Shown here piece after piece: positions 7,984-16,527 of a stretch of DNA of 44,001 nt. Under the pieces are notes generated by a model that was not told the origin of the DNA, searched no databases, and worked only from the letters and a program-made list of their open reading frames with translations. The position numbers and the translations under genes were made by a program. This DNA is from Bdellovibrio sp. CG22_combo_CG10-13_8_21_14_all_39_27 (GTDB taxonomy: Bacteria; Bdellovibrionota; Bacteriovoracia; Bacteriovoracales; Bacteriovoracaceae): NCBI GenBank assembly GCA_002786715.1, contig PCTW01000016.1, forward strand, positions 155,371 to 199,371. The letters run 5' to 3'. Positions within the stretch are counted from its first letter, which is position 1, and the number at the start of each line of letters is the position of its first letter.

Positions 7984-10376
7984 TTTTTCTCCTTGACCAA
8001 TTGATCGCGTAAAACATTGTATTCAACTTTGCTATGATGTCGGGGATCCATGGGGATTTCGTTGTGAAAGATAATTTTATCGGCAACGATATTATTCTTT
8101 TGCAGGATGCGCTTTATTTCTTTTGAGTAGAGCTGTTTTTGCTCATCACTGGGTTCCTCTTTGCAATTATAAACCGCCCAGGTGCTTTCTCCCAATTTTG
8201 GATCAGGCATGCCTAGAAAAGCACAGTGGTGGATAAAAGGGAGTTTTGCCATGATGACTTCTGCGCGAACTGGAAAAAGATATGTACCATCTCTATTGAT
8301 GGCATTGTGAACTCGTCCGACAAGCCAAAGATTTCCTTCTTCATCGATTCTTCCGAGATCTCCAGTTCGATGCCAGACGACACCGTTTTCATCACGAATC
8401 TTTGCTCTGAAAAAGGCTTCTTTATTATTATAATATCCTTGGCAAACATGCTCGCCGGCCACAATGATTTCACCGACTGAACCCTCTGGAACCAAAAGGT
8501 CTGTCCAATCTTCTTCTGAATTGATCAGGATATTATCTTTATTAATTTTTAGGTAACGAACACTTAGACCTTCATCAAATTTTCCTACGTTCACACCTTC
8601 ATCTACCCATTCAGGATCTTGCTGATTGCGCTCTTTAAGCATTTCTTTTGCTTCAATATGAGTCATCGGTTCTACTTCTGTTGAGCCGTAGAGAACGAGG
8701 ATTTCTGCTTTGGGTGCAACTTTTTTCATTTGGGCAACATCGTCATTTGAGACGGGAGCTCCACCAGTGATTATTCTTCGTAGATCATTCAAAACGATAT
8801 CTTCTTGGAGGCAGTAACGATAAAGGCTTCTGAGGAGGGAAGGGGAAAGGGTAGTGCATGTTGTTTTAGTTTGCTTTATTTGAGCGATTAAAATGAGTGC
8901 ATCTTTGTCATTAGGAGTTCCAACATCAATCGCCGGTATAACTGTTGTGACACCAGCCGCAAGGTTATTGAGCGAAAAAATGGGAAAGACGGGAAGATCA
9001 ACATCACCTTGATCATAGGGAAGGTGACGATTGAGAGCGTAATGTTGTGCCGCCAAGAATCGATGACCTCGGTCAGCTCCTTTTGGTGTCCCGGAAGAAC
9101 CGGTCGTAAAGGTGATAAGCGCTGTATGATTGCGATCGACAGCAGTGACAGGTGCCGATGCGGGGGTCTTCATGAGATTTTCAAGTGTCGCTGAATAGCT
9201 TTGTTCGTGTGGACCAACTACAATTTTAAGGGGAATTGTCGCTATTGAATTTTCTTGGCCTAAATAAAGAAAGGCCTTCTCAAGAGAGATCATGATCTTG
9301 GCCTCAACCGCATGAGCAGCCTTTCCCATTTGATCTCTTCTGGCCCAAGAATCTAAAAACACTGCTATGGCTCCAATTTTTTGAAGAGCAAACATCGCTG
9401 CGTATAATTGAAGCGACATAGGGATAAAAACAATGGCCCGATCTCCTTTTTGTATTCCTAATTTTACAAAACCTGCAGCAATACGATCAACGAGACCATC
9501 GAGTTCTTTCACTGTTACTGAATCATGAGGAAGTGGATCTTTAAGGTCAAAGCTCCATTGGGCCAAGTTCTGGGGAGAGACCCAGGTAAGTATGGGACGA
9601 TTCGGAATATTTTCTAAATGTTTTTCTAAGAAGGAATAAACATTATTTTTAACATGGGATTCAGGATAATAACCCAGAGGATATTCAGATTCTGGGTTCT
9701 GATTAATAATTGTTCTGAGAATATTTGCTAATTCAAGTGAATGAGTCCACGGTATCGCGTGACCTGCATCGCGAATAATTTGATCATCAAATTGAATATA
9801 TTTCTTCAATTGCGAGATTTGTTGATCCCCTTCAGAAGTTTGGTCACGATCTCCACGTATAACAATAATTCGAATCTTCTTTTCCTTAATCTTAGAAAGA
9901 GCTTGCTCAAAAGCAGTTTTATTATAATTTTTTTCAAAGAGTGCTGACTTGATGACTTGAGGTTTAACCAATTCTCTTTTTATACTTGCGTAATGGCTTG
10001 GTATTTCCAAAGGGTAAGACGATTCTTCAAGCATTTTATCAATCGCTTTAGGGGCCATTTTGCTTAAGATCATATCTCCAATAAGGGGTGAGCCCAGGAC
10101 TATTTTTGCCAGTGGAGAAATAGCTTTTTTGGGAAAGAGGTAGGGCGCTATCAGGATAACAGCGTTGGTTTCACTTTCTGCCGCATCCATTAAAGCTGCC
10201 ATACAACCAAAAGAGTAGCCCATTATAATTTGAAAATTTTTCTTCTGATGAGTTTTGCTTTTTCGATAACGATCAACGGTCAACCAATTTAACTCTGGCA
10301 ATTGCTTAATCAAAAGATCAAAATCGTGTATTGTTCCAGGAGAGCCATGGTGGGCAAGTATGGTCGTGGTCTTCAT
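7980..10376 (-). CDS. fused serine alpha/beta-hydrolase and OleC-like AMP-dependent acyl ligase
   Basis: A 798-residue two-domain enzyme. Residues 1-225 form a small alpha/beta-hydrolase with GYSFG (Ser55), an acid in RGDRD (176 or 178) and DAGH (His206). Residues about 245-798 form an ANL adenylating domain: TFTTGSSGTPKG near 422-433, YGSTEVEP at 563-570, HRTGDLG at 669-675, and C-terminal DPRHHSK with the catalytic lysine near 787. The ligase resembles OleC (beta-lactone synthetase of olefin synthesis) and fatty-acyl-AMP ligases. OleBC fusions are known, but OleB has an Asp nucleophile, whereas this hydrolase has Ser and so is more like a thioesterase or acyltransferase. No OleA thiolase is nearby. 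Its ATG overlaps the formyltransferase stop (ATGA). Confidence 0.87.
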   Translation of the reverse strand: MKTTTILAHHGSPGTIHDFDLLIKQLPELNWLTVDRYRKSKTHQKKNFQIIMGYSFGCMAALMDAAESETNAVILIAPYLFPKKAISPLAKIVLGSPLIGDMILSKMAPKAIDKMLEESSYPLEIPSHYASIKRELVKPQVIKSALFEKNYNKTAFEQALSKIKEKKIRIIVIRGDRDQTSEGDQQISQLKKYIQFDDQIIRDAGHAIPWTHSLELANILRTIINQNPESEYPLGYYPESHVKNNVYSFLEKHLENIPNRPILTWVSPQNLAQWSFDLKDPLPHDSVTVKELDGLVDRIAAGFVKLGIQKGDRAIVFIPMSLQLYAAMFALQKIGAIAVFLDSWARRDQMGKAAHAVEAKIMISLEKAFLYLGQENSIATIPLKIVVGPHEQSYSATLENLMKTPASAPVTAVDRNHTALITFTTGSSGTPKGADRGHRFLAAQHYALNRHLPYDQGDVDLPVFPIFSLNNLAAGVTTVIPAIDVGTPNDKDALILIAQIKQTKTTCTTLSPSLLRSLYRYCLQEDIVLNDLRRIITGGAPVSNDDVAQMKKVAPKAEILVLYGSTEVEPMTHIEAKEMLKERNQQDPEWVDEGVNVGKFDEGLSVRYLKINKDNILINSEEDWTDLLVPEGSVGEIIVAGEHVCQGYYNNKEAFFRAKIRDENGVVWHRTGDLGRIDEEGNLWLVGRVHNAINRDGTYLFPVRAEVIMAKLPFIHHCAFLGMPDPKLGESTWAVYNCKEEPSDEQKQLYSKEIKRILQKNNIVADKIIFHNEIPMDPRHHSKVEYNVLRDQLVKEKN

Positions 10377-11119
10377 AAAATAAAACCCTGATTTAAAAAT
10401 TTTTTAATTTGTGAGCGCGTTGGATTTTTTGTATAGAGAGGTTTTGCGCAATGATTCGATTGACCTTCGGGAAGTTGTCCATGTTTTTTAATTTCTGCAA
10501 TCAATTGACTTAACACTTCACCTTCTTTTTTTGCTGCCATATCAAGATACAAAGGATAATCCTTCATATCGCGAGAAACACTCACTCTCTTGTAAACTAC
10601 ACCTGCATCAATTTTACTCGTCATATGATGAATGGAAAAGCCTGCATCACGTTGCTCAGTTAGGGCATAAAGGTCACATAGCGTACCTCTGTACTCTGGT
10701 AAAAGACCGTGGTGAATATTGAGGCAACCCCATTTTGGTGCTTTTAGAATTTCATTTTTATAAATGCAACGAGTGCGAGCATTAATGACGAGGTCTATCT
10801 GTTGATCTTTGATAAATTGAATGGCCTCTGGATCATTCATGCTTTCAAAAGACTTAACCCAACGGCCATTTTTGAGAAAGAGTTTTTCATTTTGGGCCTT
10901 TGGAATACTTAGTAAATTTTGAACGAGATGCTTAGTGATCATTTTGGCGCCAATTAAGCTTAAGCCTAGTAGGGATTTCAATATCTGAAAGTTGACATTT
11001 TTGAGTAAAATGAGTCCAACGACATCATGATCAGAGTCATGTTCAAGCAGAGTTCTGTAAAAAGAACGATAATTATCTGGAACGTAAGTCAGTTGACTAC
11101 TAACAATAACCACTTTCAT
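10373..11119 (-). CDS. formyltransferase-family protein
   Basis: A 248-residue cytoplasmic protein of the purN/fmt-type formyltransferase fold. The catalytic set is present: Asn134 and His136 in LNIHHGLLPEYRG, and Asp171 in SKIDAGVVY. Family members transfer a formyl group from 10-formyl-tetrahydrofolate to an amine, for example on GAR, Met-tRNA or amino sugars. Residues 40-100 lack the usual purN features, and the protein has no C-terminal tRNA-binding domain, so it is neither PurN nor Fmt. First gene of the leftward cluster operon, overlapping the ligase by ATGA, it probably formylates an amino intermediate of that pathway. No Shine-Dalgarno sequence precedes the ATG. GATAAT lies 7 nt upstream and a perfect TATAAT at 11150-11155, so the transcript start is unclear. 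Confidence 0.83.
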   Translation of the reverse strand: MKVVIVSSQLTYVPDNYRSFYRTLLEHDSDHDVVGLILLKNVNFQILKSLLGLSLIGAKMITKHLVQNLLSIPKAQNEKLFLKNGRWVKSFESMNDPEAIQFIKDQQIDLVINARTRCIYKNEILKAPKWGCLNIHHGLLPEYRGTLCDLYALTEQRDAGFSIHHMTSKIDAGVVYKRVSVSRDMKDYPLYLDMAAKKEGEVLSQLIAEIKKHGQLPEGQSNHCAKPLYTKNPTRSQIKKFLNQGFIL

Positions 11120-11306
11120 GCTTTTTATTATCTCGTTAAAGGCTGGATAATTATAGGGATTTTAAGTGGTTAAAGGACCTTTTTTTGGATTTTTTTGTTG
11201 AAAAACTGGTCACTCTGCAAAATCTACAGACTTGGGCCACAAATCCCAGCGTCTTCTGACCAAAACGGTATAATAATGACAACTTATCACTTTAGAAAGG
11301 AACTCA
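11120..11306. promoter_or_regulatory. divergent promoter region of the lipid cluster
   Basis: This 187-base gap separates the two divergent operons. On the minus strand there are two -10-like boxes, TATAAT at 11155-11150 and GATAAT at 11132-11127. On the plus strand there is a perfect TATAAT at 11269-11274, followed by a short leader with AAAGGAA before the lipid-kinase ATG. Good -35 boxes are not evident on either side, which may mean activator dependence. No clear operator palindrome is visible. Confidence 0.55.
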
Positions 11307-12275
11307 ATGGAAACCATCAGCGTTTACATGAACCACAGAGCTAGTAATACTGGACTCAACTATTGGAAGAATCGAATTGGTTCTTCACTTTTTCGAAGTG
11401 AGATAAATTTTAGAAATCCTACCAGTCTAGAGGATTTAAAAATTCAGTTAGAGAAAGATATCGCCAATAAAGTCGACACCATTGTTTCCGTTGGTGGTGA
11501 TGGTACCGTTAACACTCTTATTCAACATTTGGCCCATACAGATATTGGCCTTTTGGTTATACCTGGTGGTACCGCAAATGATTTAGCGAACGAATTGGGT
11601 TTAGAGAAAAATTCAAGAAAGGTCATTCAATACGTAAGACAGAAAAATGTTAAAAGCATTGATTTAATCAAGGTTAATGACAGACTTTTCGCCACTAATG
11701 GTGGATTTGGTTTAGGTGGAGATGTTGCTAAGAAAATTAACGAGATGAGAAAGAAGTATCCTCGCTTTAAGGATCTGATGAAAATTACGGGCAAGAAGAT
11801 CTATTCTCTCTTCGTTGCTCAAGAAATGTTATCACTTAAGAGCAAAATGTATCATCTCAATATCAATTCAAAAGAATTGAGCGGTCAATATCGTTGTCAC
11901 GCACTATTGATTAATAACCAACCCGTAATTGCGGGTACTTTTCACGTTGCTCCTCAAACGCGAAACGCTGATGGCAAATTTAATGTAACAATATTGACTC
12001 ATACCAATCGTTTTGACTTAGTTCGCACTTTGATTCAAGTTTCTCAAGGGATTGCGATCGAGGGCGACCCTCACTTTATTAGTTTTGAAACTGACTCACT
12101 AGAAGTTGAAAACCTTGAGCCGCAGCGTAAGATCTCATTCTTTGGAGATGGAGAAGTCTTCCAAGAGAATGAACAAAAATGGAAAATCTCTGTTGTTCCA
12201 CAGTCTCTCAAAGTATATTCTAAGGATACTGCGGTCGATATGGTCGATCTGGTTAATGAGGTTTCCTTGTCATGA
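11307..12275 (+). CDS. diacylglycerol-kinase-type lipid kinase
   Basis: A 322-residue protein of the DagK/YegS/sphingosine-kinase family. The nucleotide-binding GGDGT is at residues 63-67 and GGTAND at 87-92, both intact, followed by the family's beta-sandwich C-terminal domain (NGGFGLGGDV, then RNADGKFNV). These enzymes phosphorylate a lipid hydroxyl, such as diacylglycerol or a long-chain base, at the inner membrane face. The ATG at 11307 has a good AAAGGAA site. Its stop overlaps the next gene's start as ATGA, so it heads the rightward four-gene operon of the lipid cluster. The substrate could be a cluster-specific lipid or ordinary diacylglycerol; sequence alone does not decide. Confidence 0.9.
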   Translation: METISVYMNHRASNTGLNYWKNRIGSSLFRSEINFRNPTSLEDLKIQLEKDIANKVDTIVSVGGDGTVNTLIQHLAHTDIGLLVIPGGTANDLANELGLEKNSRKVIQYVRQKNVKSIDLIKVNDRLFATNGGFGLGGDVAKKINEMRKKYPRFKDLMKITGKKIYSLFVAQEMLSLKSKMYHLNINSKELSGQYRCHALLINNQPVIAGTFHVAPQTRNADGKFNVTILTHTNRFDLVRTLIQVSQGIAIEGDPHFISFETDSLEVENLEPQRKISFFGDGEVFQENEQKWKISVVPQSLKVYSKDTAVDMVDLVNEVSLS

Positions 12276-13330
12276 AAATTTTAGTGACTGGCTGTACTGG
12301 TTTTTTAGGGCCAGAATTGCTAGAACATTTCAAACTTCAAACGCATCATCATTTCTATCTTGTTACTCGCCAGCCGGAAAAGAATTATATTTCTCTCGCG
12401 ATTAAAGATTTTCCTCATATTGAATTGGTATCTGGCGATATCACTAGACCCGATGTTCTTATTGATTCCGAGCTTATGAATAAGCTCATTGATGAAGTCG
12501 AGATAATTCTTCATGCAGCAGCTTATTATGATCTTGCTGGTTCATACTCCTCTTGTTTTATGTACAACGTGGTTGGAACACAGAACATGATATTTCTCGC
12601 TAAGCGAATGAAGAAATTAAAGTACTTTCATTATGTCAGTACTGTTGCAGTGGCAGGGGACTATTCTGAAACGATGCCAGAGAAATTTCTTGAACTTGGT
12701 CAAAAATACAGCAACCATTACGCAAAAACTAAGGCCGATGCTGAAAAAATGGTGAGAGAGGCGATTGCCTATTTGCCACAAATTCGCATTTATCGTCTCG
12801 GTATCTTAATTGGTAATTCTGTTGATGGGGAAATGGCCAAGTTGGATGGACCTTATTATTTTACTCATGCTATTTCTCAACTGCTGCAAGATATGCCTTT
12901 GATCAAGAGATTACCTGTTTTAATAATGCCTTTTCATGCCAATTCGTTATTGCCAATCATTCCTGTCGACTATGCTGCTAAATTCATTACTCACGCAATG
13001 GAGCACCCAAGTGAAGATGAAAAGTGTGTCACTTATCATGTTATCAGTGATCAATGCCCTAATTTAGAAGGCTTGCTTCAGGACATTTTGCAGGCCTTTG
13101 GTCTAAAAATGAAAGTCATTGGTTTCCCAAGACATCAGATGATAGGACCAGTCTTTAAAGCGATGAAGTTACCACCTGAATTAATTGATTACATGTATGC
13201 GACTACGACTTATGATATACGTAATAGAAATCAGGATTATTCGGATATTCCTCTCGGTCGTTATCACGACTACAAAGAAGCCTTTATTAAAGGGGCCTTA
13301 GAAAGAGAGAAATCGCTAGAGGCTAAATGA
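12272..13330 (+). CDS. extended SDR family NAD(P)-dependent oxidoreductase (thioester-reductase / 3-beta-HSD like)
   Basis: A 352-residue cytoplasmic enzyme. The Rossmann motif VTGCTGFLG is at residues 5-13, typical of extended SDRs and NAD-binding-4 thioester reductases. HYVSTVAV supplies the catalytic Ser/Thr strand and HYAKTK supplies Tyr and Lys (YxxxK). The C-terminal third varies, as is normal for substrate-binding parts. Likely reactions are reduction of a thioester or keto-lipid or oxidation of a sterol-like alcohol. OleD of olefin synthesis is also an extended SDR, so that role was considered, but no OleA is present. ATGA overlaps at both ends couple it to the lipid kinase and the AAR-like protein. 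Confidence 0.85.
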   Translation: MKILVTGCTGFLGPELLEHFKLQTHHHFYLVTRQPEKNYISLAIKDFPHIELVSGDITRPDVLIDSELMNKLIDEVEIILHAAAYYDLAGSYSSCFMYNVVGTQNMIFLAKRMKKLKYFHYVSTVAVAGDYSETMPEKFLELGQKYSNHYAKTKADAEKMVREAIAYLPQIRIYRLGILIGNSVDGEMAKLDGPYYFTHAISQLLQDMPLIKRLPVLIMPFHANSLLPIIPVDYAAKFITHAMEHPSEDEKCVTYHVISDQCPNLEGLLQDILQAFGLKMKVIGFPRHQMIGPVFKAMKLPPELIDYMYATTTYDIRNRNQDYSDIPLGRYHDYKEAFIKGALEREKSLEAK

Positions 13331-15384
13331 AACACATCCTCTCTATCGTCTATTCACAAGACCAAGTTCATTTTGATGACATCATTTTTTTTAATGGTGA
13401 GAATATTCGTCTTACACAATATGGTGTGAATTTTAATCAAGATGCAGCGCTTGGGCTTATTGATCGCTACGATGGTGAAGTTGATGTGATTGCTTTTTCA
13501 GGCTTACCGCCGGCAATTCGCTATAAAGGCGGACTTTTTATTCATCCGACTGTCGAAAAACTAAAAGGGCGAGCGAAGCATTCCATGATTGTCGATGGGC
13601 AAACTTTAAAGAATGTTTACATTCCTTGGACGCTTCGTCGTTTTCACCAAGAAGTGCCTCATTTTTTCTCACGCAAAAAAGTATCTTTCTATTCTGGAGC
13701 TTTGAACAAACCTCTTCTTGAAGTCTTGAGCGAGTTTGATGTTAAATTTTGCTTAAGTGATCCTTATTTTTTTGCAAAATTACCTTTCAATTTAAAAAGT
13801 GCTGAACAATTGGATTATTTCATCAAGTTTTCTGCTCCCTTTTTTAAAAATGTCGATCTTAAAAAAACCTATCTTTCAGATTTTGATAATAGGCGAGTAC
13901 CATTGCCACGAAATTTAGCAGAATTCTTTGAGGGCGACATCTTTGTCTCTAATGAAACGACACTTCGCTTATTAGACCTTGAGCACTTGCAAGGTAAATC
14001 ACTTCTCCTTGATTTTTGCAGTCCTGATCTTATGGCAAGACTCAAAAAAGTACAGGTACGCGATGTTCTCGTGTGTATGCCGCAACTAATTGACCACCCT
14101 GGAATTAATTTTGGTGTACTCGAAGCTGTGTTACAGCTTTTTAGAAAAGATCAACAACGCCTTACTGAAAATGATGTGATCAAATGGATTGATGATTTTG
14201 ATATTAAAACGCAATTTAATCGCATTGAGGCCAATCCTGGATCTATGCAATCTAAATTTGCCTTCATTGTACATCCTCTTGGGGCCAGTCATATTTTCAA
14301 GCATCCCATGCTTAAATTTCTAAAACCCTTTTCAAAACCGATTGAGCCATTGGCCGAAGATTTAGTTTCACGAACGCCTGGTTTTTTCTATGGAACCATT
14401 AAAGGCATACGATCTGAAAAGAATGGTAAGGAAGTTGAAGGGCTTATTTACACTGTTACTGAAACTCCACGAAAATTGTTAGAAAAAAATCCAGCAACTA
14501 TTTACAATAAGCTCATTGGCCTATGTCGTAAGGCCTCTGATGCCGGAGCAGGCATTATTGGTCTTGGGGCCTATACTAAAATCGTTGGTGATGCCGGCAT
14601 TACGGTTGCTAATCAATCACCGATTCCTGTAACAACTGGAAATTCACTCTCGGCTTGCGCTACATTGTGGGCGGCCAAGTTTGCTTTAGATAAAATAGGT
14701 TTTGTTAAACGTGACGAAAATAAAATGTATAAAGGGAAATGCATGGTTATTGGAGCCACGGGGTCTATCGGTGCTGTGAGCGCTAAGGTCTTGGCCCAGC
14801 AATGGGATCATCTCGTTTTGGTAGCTCCACGAGCTTACAAACTTCTTGAACTTCGAGAAGAAATTCGTGCGCTTGCTCCACACTGTATTGTCGATGTTGC
14901 GACGACTCCTGAAGGTCATGCTATTGATTGTGATTTGATTATTACAACGACATCCTCACGTGGCGAAAAGATTCTTGATATCATGAGCGTTCGTCCAGGT
15001 TGTGTTATTTGCGATGTTTCCCGCCCTTTTGATATAAAGGAAGAAGACGCCATTAAGCGTCCAGACGTCATGGTTATTGCGAGTGGAGAAGTTCAATTGC
15101 CAGGTCATGTTCAAATGAATGTTGATTTAGGACTTGAAGGTAAGATTGTCTATGCTTGCTTGGCCGAGACTGCACTACTTGCGATGGAAGGGCGTCTCGA
15201 ATGCTTTACACTTGGTCGAAATATCTCATTTGAAAAAGTGCTAGAAATTGATCGTATGGCCCGTGAGCATGGTGTTAGACTTTCCTGTATAATGGGTCAT
15301 AATGGATTTATAACAGATGAAGAGTTTGAGCTCTGCAAGGAACATGCAGTGAAATCGCTTAAGACGTGGAATCCTGGAGATTAG
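13327..15384 (+). CDS. large protein with C-terminal acyl-ACP reductase (AAR)-like domain
   Basis: A 685-residue protein. From about residue 305 to the end it matches the plan of cyanobacterial long-chain acyl-ACP reductase: a TTGNSLSA block, the NADPH motif GATGSIG at 476-482, and YACLAETALLAMEG, where Cys611 lines up with the cysteine that carries the acyl group in AAR, followed by LGRNISFEKVLEI and REHG. AAR reduces acyl-ACP/CoA to fatty aldehyde. Residues 1 to about 300 are unlike anything I recognise; they look soluble and folded, without signal peptide or membrane segments. Cyanobacterial AAR is about 340 residues, so this is a fusion. No aldehyde-deformylating oxygenase lies nearby, so the aldehyde probably feeds another product. 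Coupled to the SDR by ATGA and 3 bases from the BtaA-like gene. Confidence 0.8.
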   Translation: MKHILSIVYSQDQVHFDDIIFFNGENIRLTQYGVNFNQDAALGLIDRYDGEVDVIAFSGLPPAIRYKGGLFIHPTVEKLKGRAKHSMIVDGQTLKNVYIPWTLRRFHQEVPHFFSRKKVSFYSGALNKPLLEVLSEFDVKFCLSDPYFFAKLPFNLKSAEQLDYFIKFSAPFFKNVDLKKTYLSDFDNRRVPLPRNLAEFFEGDIFVSNETTLRLLDLEHLQGKSLLLDFCSPDLMARLKKVQVRDVLVCMPQLIDHPGINFGVLEAVLQLFRKDQQRLTENDVIKWIDDFDIKTQFNRIEANPGSMQSKFAFIVHPLGASHIFKHPMLKFLKPFSKPIEPLAEDLVSRTPGFFYGTIKGIRSEKNGKEVEGLIYTVTETPRKLLEKNPATIYNKLIGLCRKASDAGAGIIGLGAYTKIVGDAGITVANQSPIPVTTGNSLSACATLWAAKFALDKIGFVKRDENKMYKGKCMVIGATGSIGAVSAKVLAQQWDHLVLVAPRAYKLLELREEIRALAPHCIVDVATTPEGHAIDCDLIITTTSSRGEKILDIMSVRPGCVICDVSRPFDIKEEDAIKRPDVMVIASGEVQLPGHVQMNVDLGLEGKIVYACLAETALLAMEGRLECFTLGRNISFEKVLEIDRMAREHGVRLSCIMGHNGFITDEEFELCKEHAVKSLKTWNPGD

Positions 15385-15387
15385 TCC

Positions 15388-16488
15388 ATGACAAAAAAGT
15401 ATTTCCAAGCACTCAATTATACTTTAGGAAATGAAGATACTCGCTTCGAAGTGGAGCTTCTCAAACGTGTAAATAAGAAGCATCTTTTATCTATTGCAGG
15501 ATGTGGCTCGCGAGTTCTTCCACTCCTTGCAACTTATCCAAAAACTGTCACGATACTAGATATTTCAGAACCTCAATTATTGTTGACTCGATTGAGACTT
15601 GAAACAATTCGCCAATTTGAACATGAAGATTTCTTATGTTTTTGGGGATTTCCTCCTTATGCAGCCTATGATTTTGCTGAGAAAAGAAAGAAACTATTTT
15701 TCGAAATGGATCTTGACCGTGAGATACGCGATTTCTTTTTTCAAATATTAAGTGAAGTTCATTGGGAGAGTTTACTTTATCTAGGAGGCTGGGAGAGGAC
15801 TTTTGTTGCTTTGAGTAAAGTGGTCCAAGCTCTCTTGGGAAGTCACGGACAGAAGCTTTTCTCGTTCACACAAATTCACGAACAACGACAATATGTCGAG
15901 AATCACTTTCCTCATCATCGCTGGAAGGCCATTATCTTTGGTCTTGGCAATCGCGCCGTCTTTAATGCACTTCTTTATAAGGGCGACTTTATCAAAAAGA
16001 ACGTGAGTGAATCCCATTTTGAATATTATTTTCAGGGACTCGAACGACTAATGACAACTCAGCTGGCCCGTGAAAGCTTTTTTCTTAATCTTTGCTTTTT
16101 TGGGAAGATCATTCACCCCGATGGAAATACAATTGAAGCTGAAAAAGAAAATTTTAATCTCTGTAAAGAGGCTTTGCTCGAATCGCCTCAAATATCTTTT
16201 TTGCAACACGATCTTCATAGTGCAATTAATACTCTAGGTGATGAGCAGATTGATTTTGCGTCTTTGTCAGATGTTCCTTCCTATTTTTCTGGAGATGAAG
16301 AGCGAAATTTTTTGCAGCATTTAAGACCGAAAATGATGAATGATGGGATAGTGGTTTTGCGCTATTATCTACGTGAAGCCATTGCCGACGAAAGTGGTTT
16401 TGTTGATATCACTCCACAGTTCTCAGATCTAATTGCTCAAGAAAGAGTGCAGATGTACCGAATCAAAGTCCTTCAAAAGCAAAATTAA
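15388..16488 (+). CDS. DUF3419 / BtaA-like 3-amino-3-carboxypropyl transferase
   Basis: A 366-residue protein with a SAM-binding Rossmann start (LLSIAGCGSRVLPLL at 33-47, then VTILDISEPQL at 54-64) and later FGLGNRAVFNALL. This is the layout of the DUF3419 family, whose characterised member BtaA moves the 3-amino-3-carboxypropyl group of SAM onto diacylglycerol to form the homoserine head of betaine lipids. A second SAM-type segment (ISFLQHDLHSAINTL, then FASLSDVPSYF) also fits the family. BtaB, the N-methyltransferase that completes betaine lipid, is not adjacent, so the head group may stay unmethylated or receive another modification. Last gene of the rightward cluster operon, starting 3 bases after the AAR-like stop. 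The exact acceptor is inference. Confidence 0.75.
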   Translation: MTKKYFQALNYTLGNEDTRFEVELLKRVNKKHLLSIAGCGSRVLPLLATYPKTVTILDISEPQLLLTRLRLETIRQFEHEDFLCFWGFPPYAAYDFAEKRKKLFFEMDLDREIRDFFFQILSEVHWESLLYLGGWERTFVALSKVVQALLGSHGQKLFSFTQIHEQRQYVENHFPHHRWKAIIFGLGNRAVFNALLYKGDFIKKNVSESHFEYYFQGLERLMTTQLARESFFLNLCFFGKIIHPDGNTIEAEKENFNLCKEALLESPQISFLQHDLHSAINTLGDEQIDFASLSDVPSYFSGDEERNFLQHLRPKMMNDGIVVLRYYLREAIADESGFVDITPQFSDLIAQERVQMYRIKVLQKQN

Positions 16489-16512
16489 CCCATGTCCTTT
16501 TGTTGATTGCTT

Positions 16513-16527
16513 TGGCATAATATTCTC
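16513..16527 (+). promoter_or_regulatory. putative extended -10 promoter of a leaderless HD-GYP regulator mRNA
   Basis: TGG followed by CATAAT (16516-16521), then exactly 6 nt to the ATG at 16528, with no Shine-Dalgarno sequence. This supports 16528 as the start in preference to the in-frame TTG at 16507, which lies upstream of the -10 box. Confidence 0.5.

Noticed and set aside
7980-13330. A classic OleABCD olefin pathway
   Set aside because: No OleA thiolase is present, and the hydrolase nucleophile is Ser, not Asp as in OleB. Only the ligase and the SDR resemble Ole proteins.
16507-16527. TTG at 16507 as start of the HD-GYP regulator
   Set aside because: The seven extra residues precede a complete receiver-domain start (MLRILLVDD), and a -10-like box lies inside this stretch, so ATG 16528 is better.
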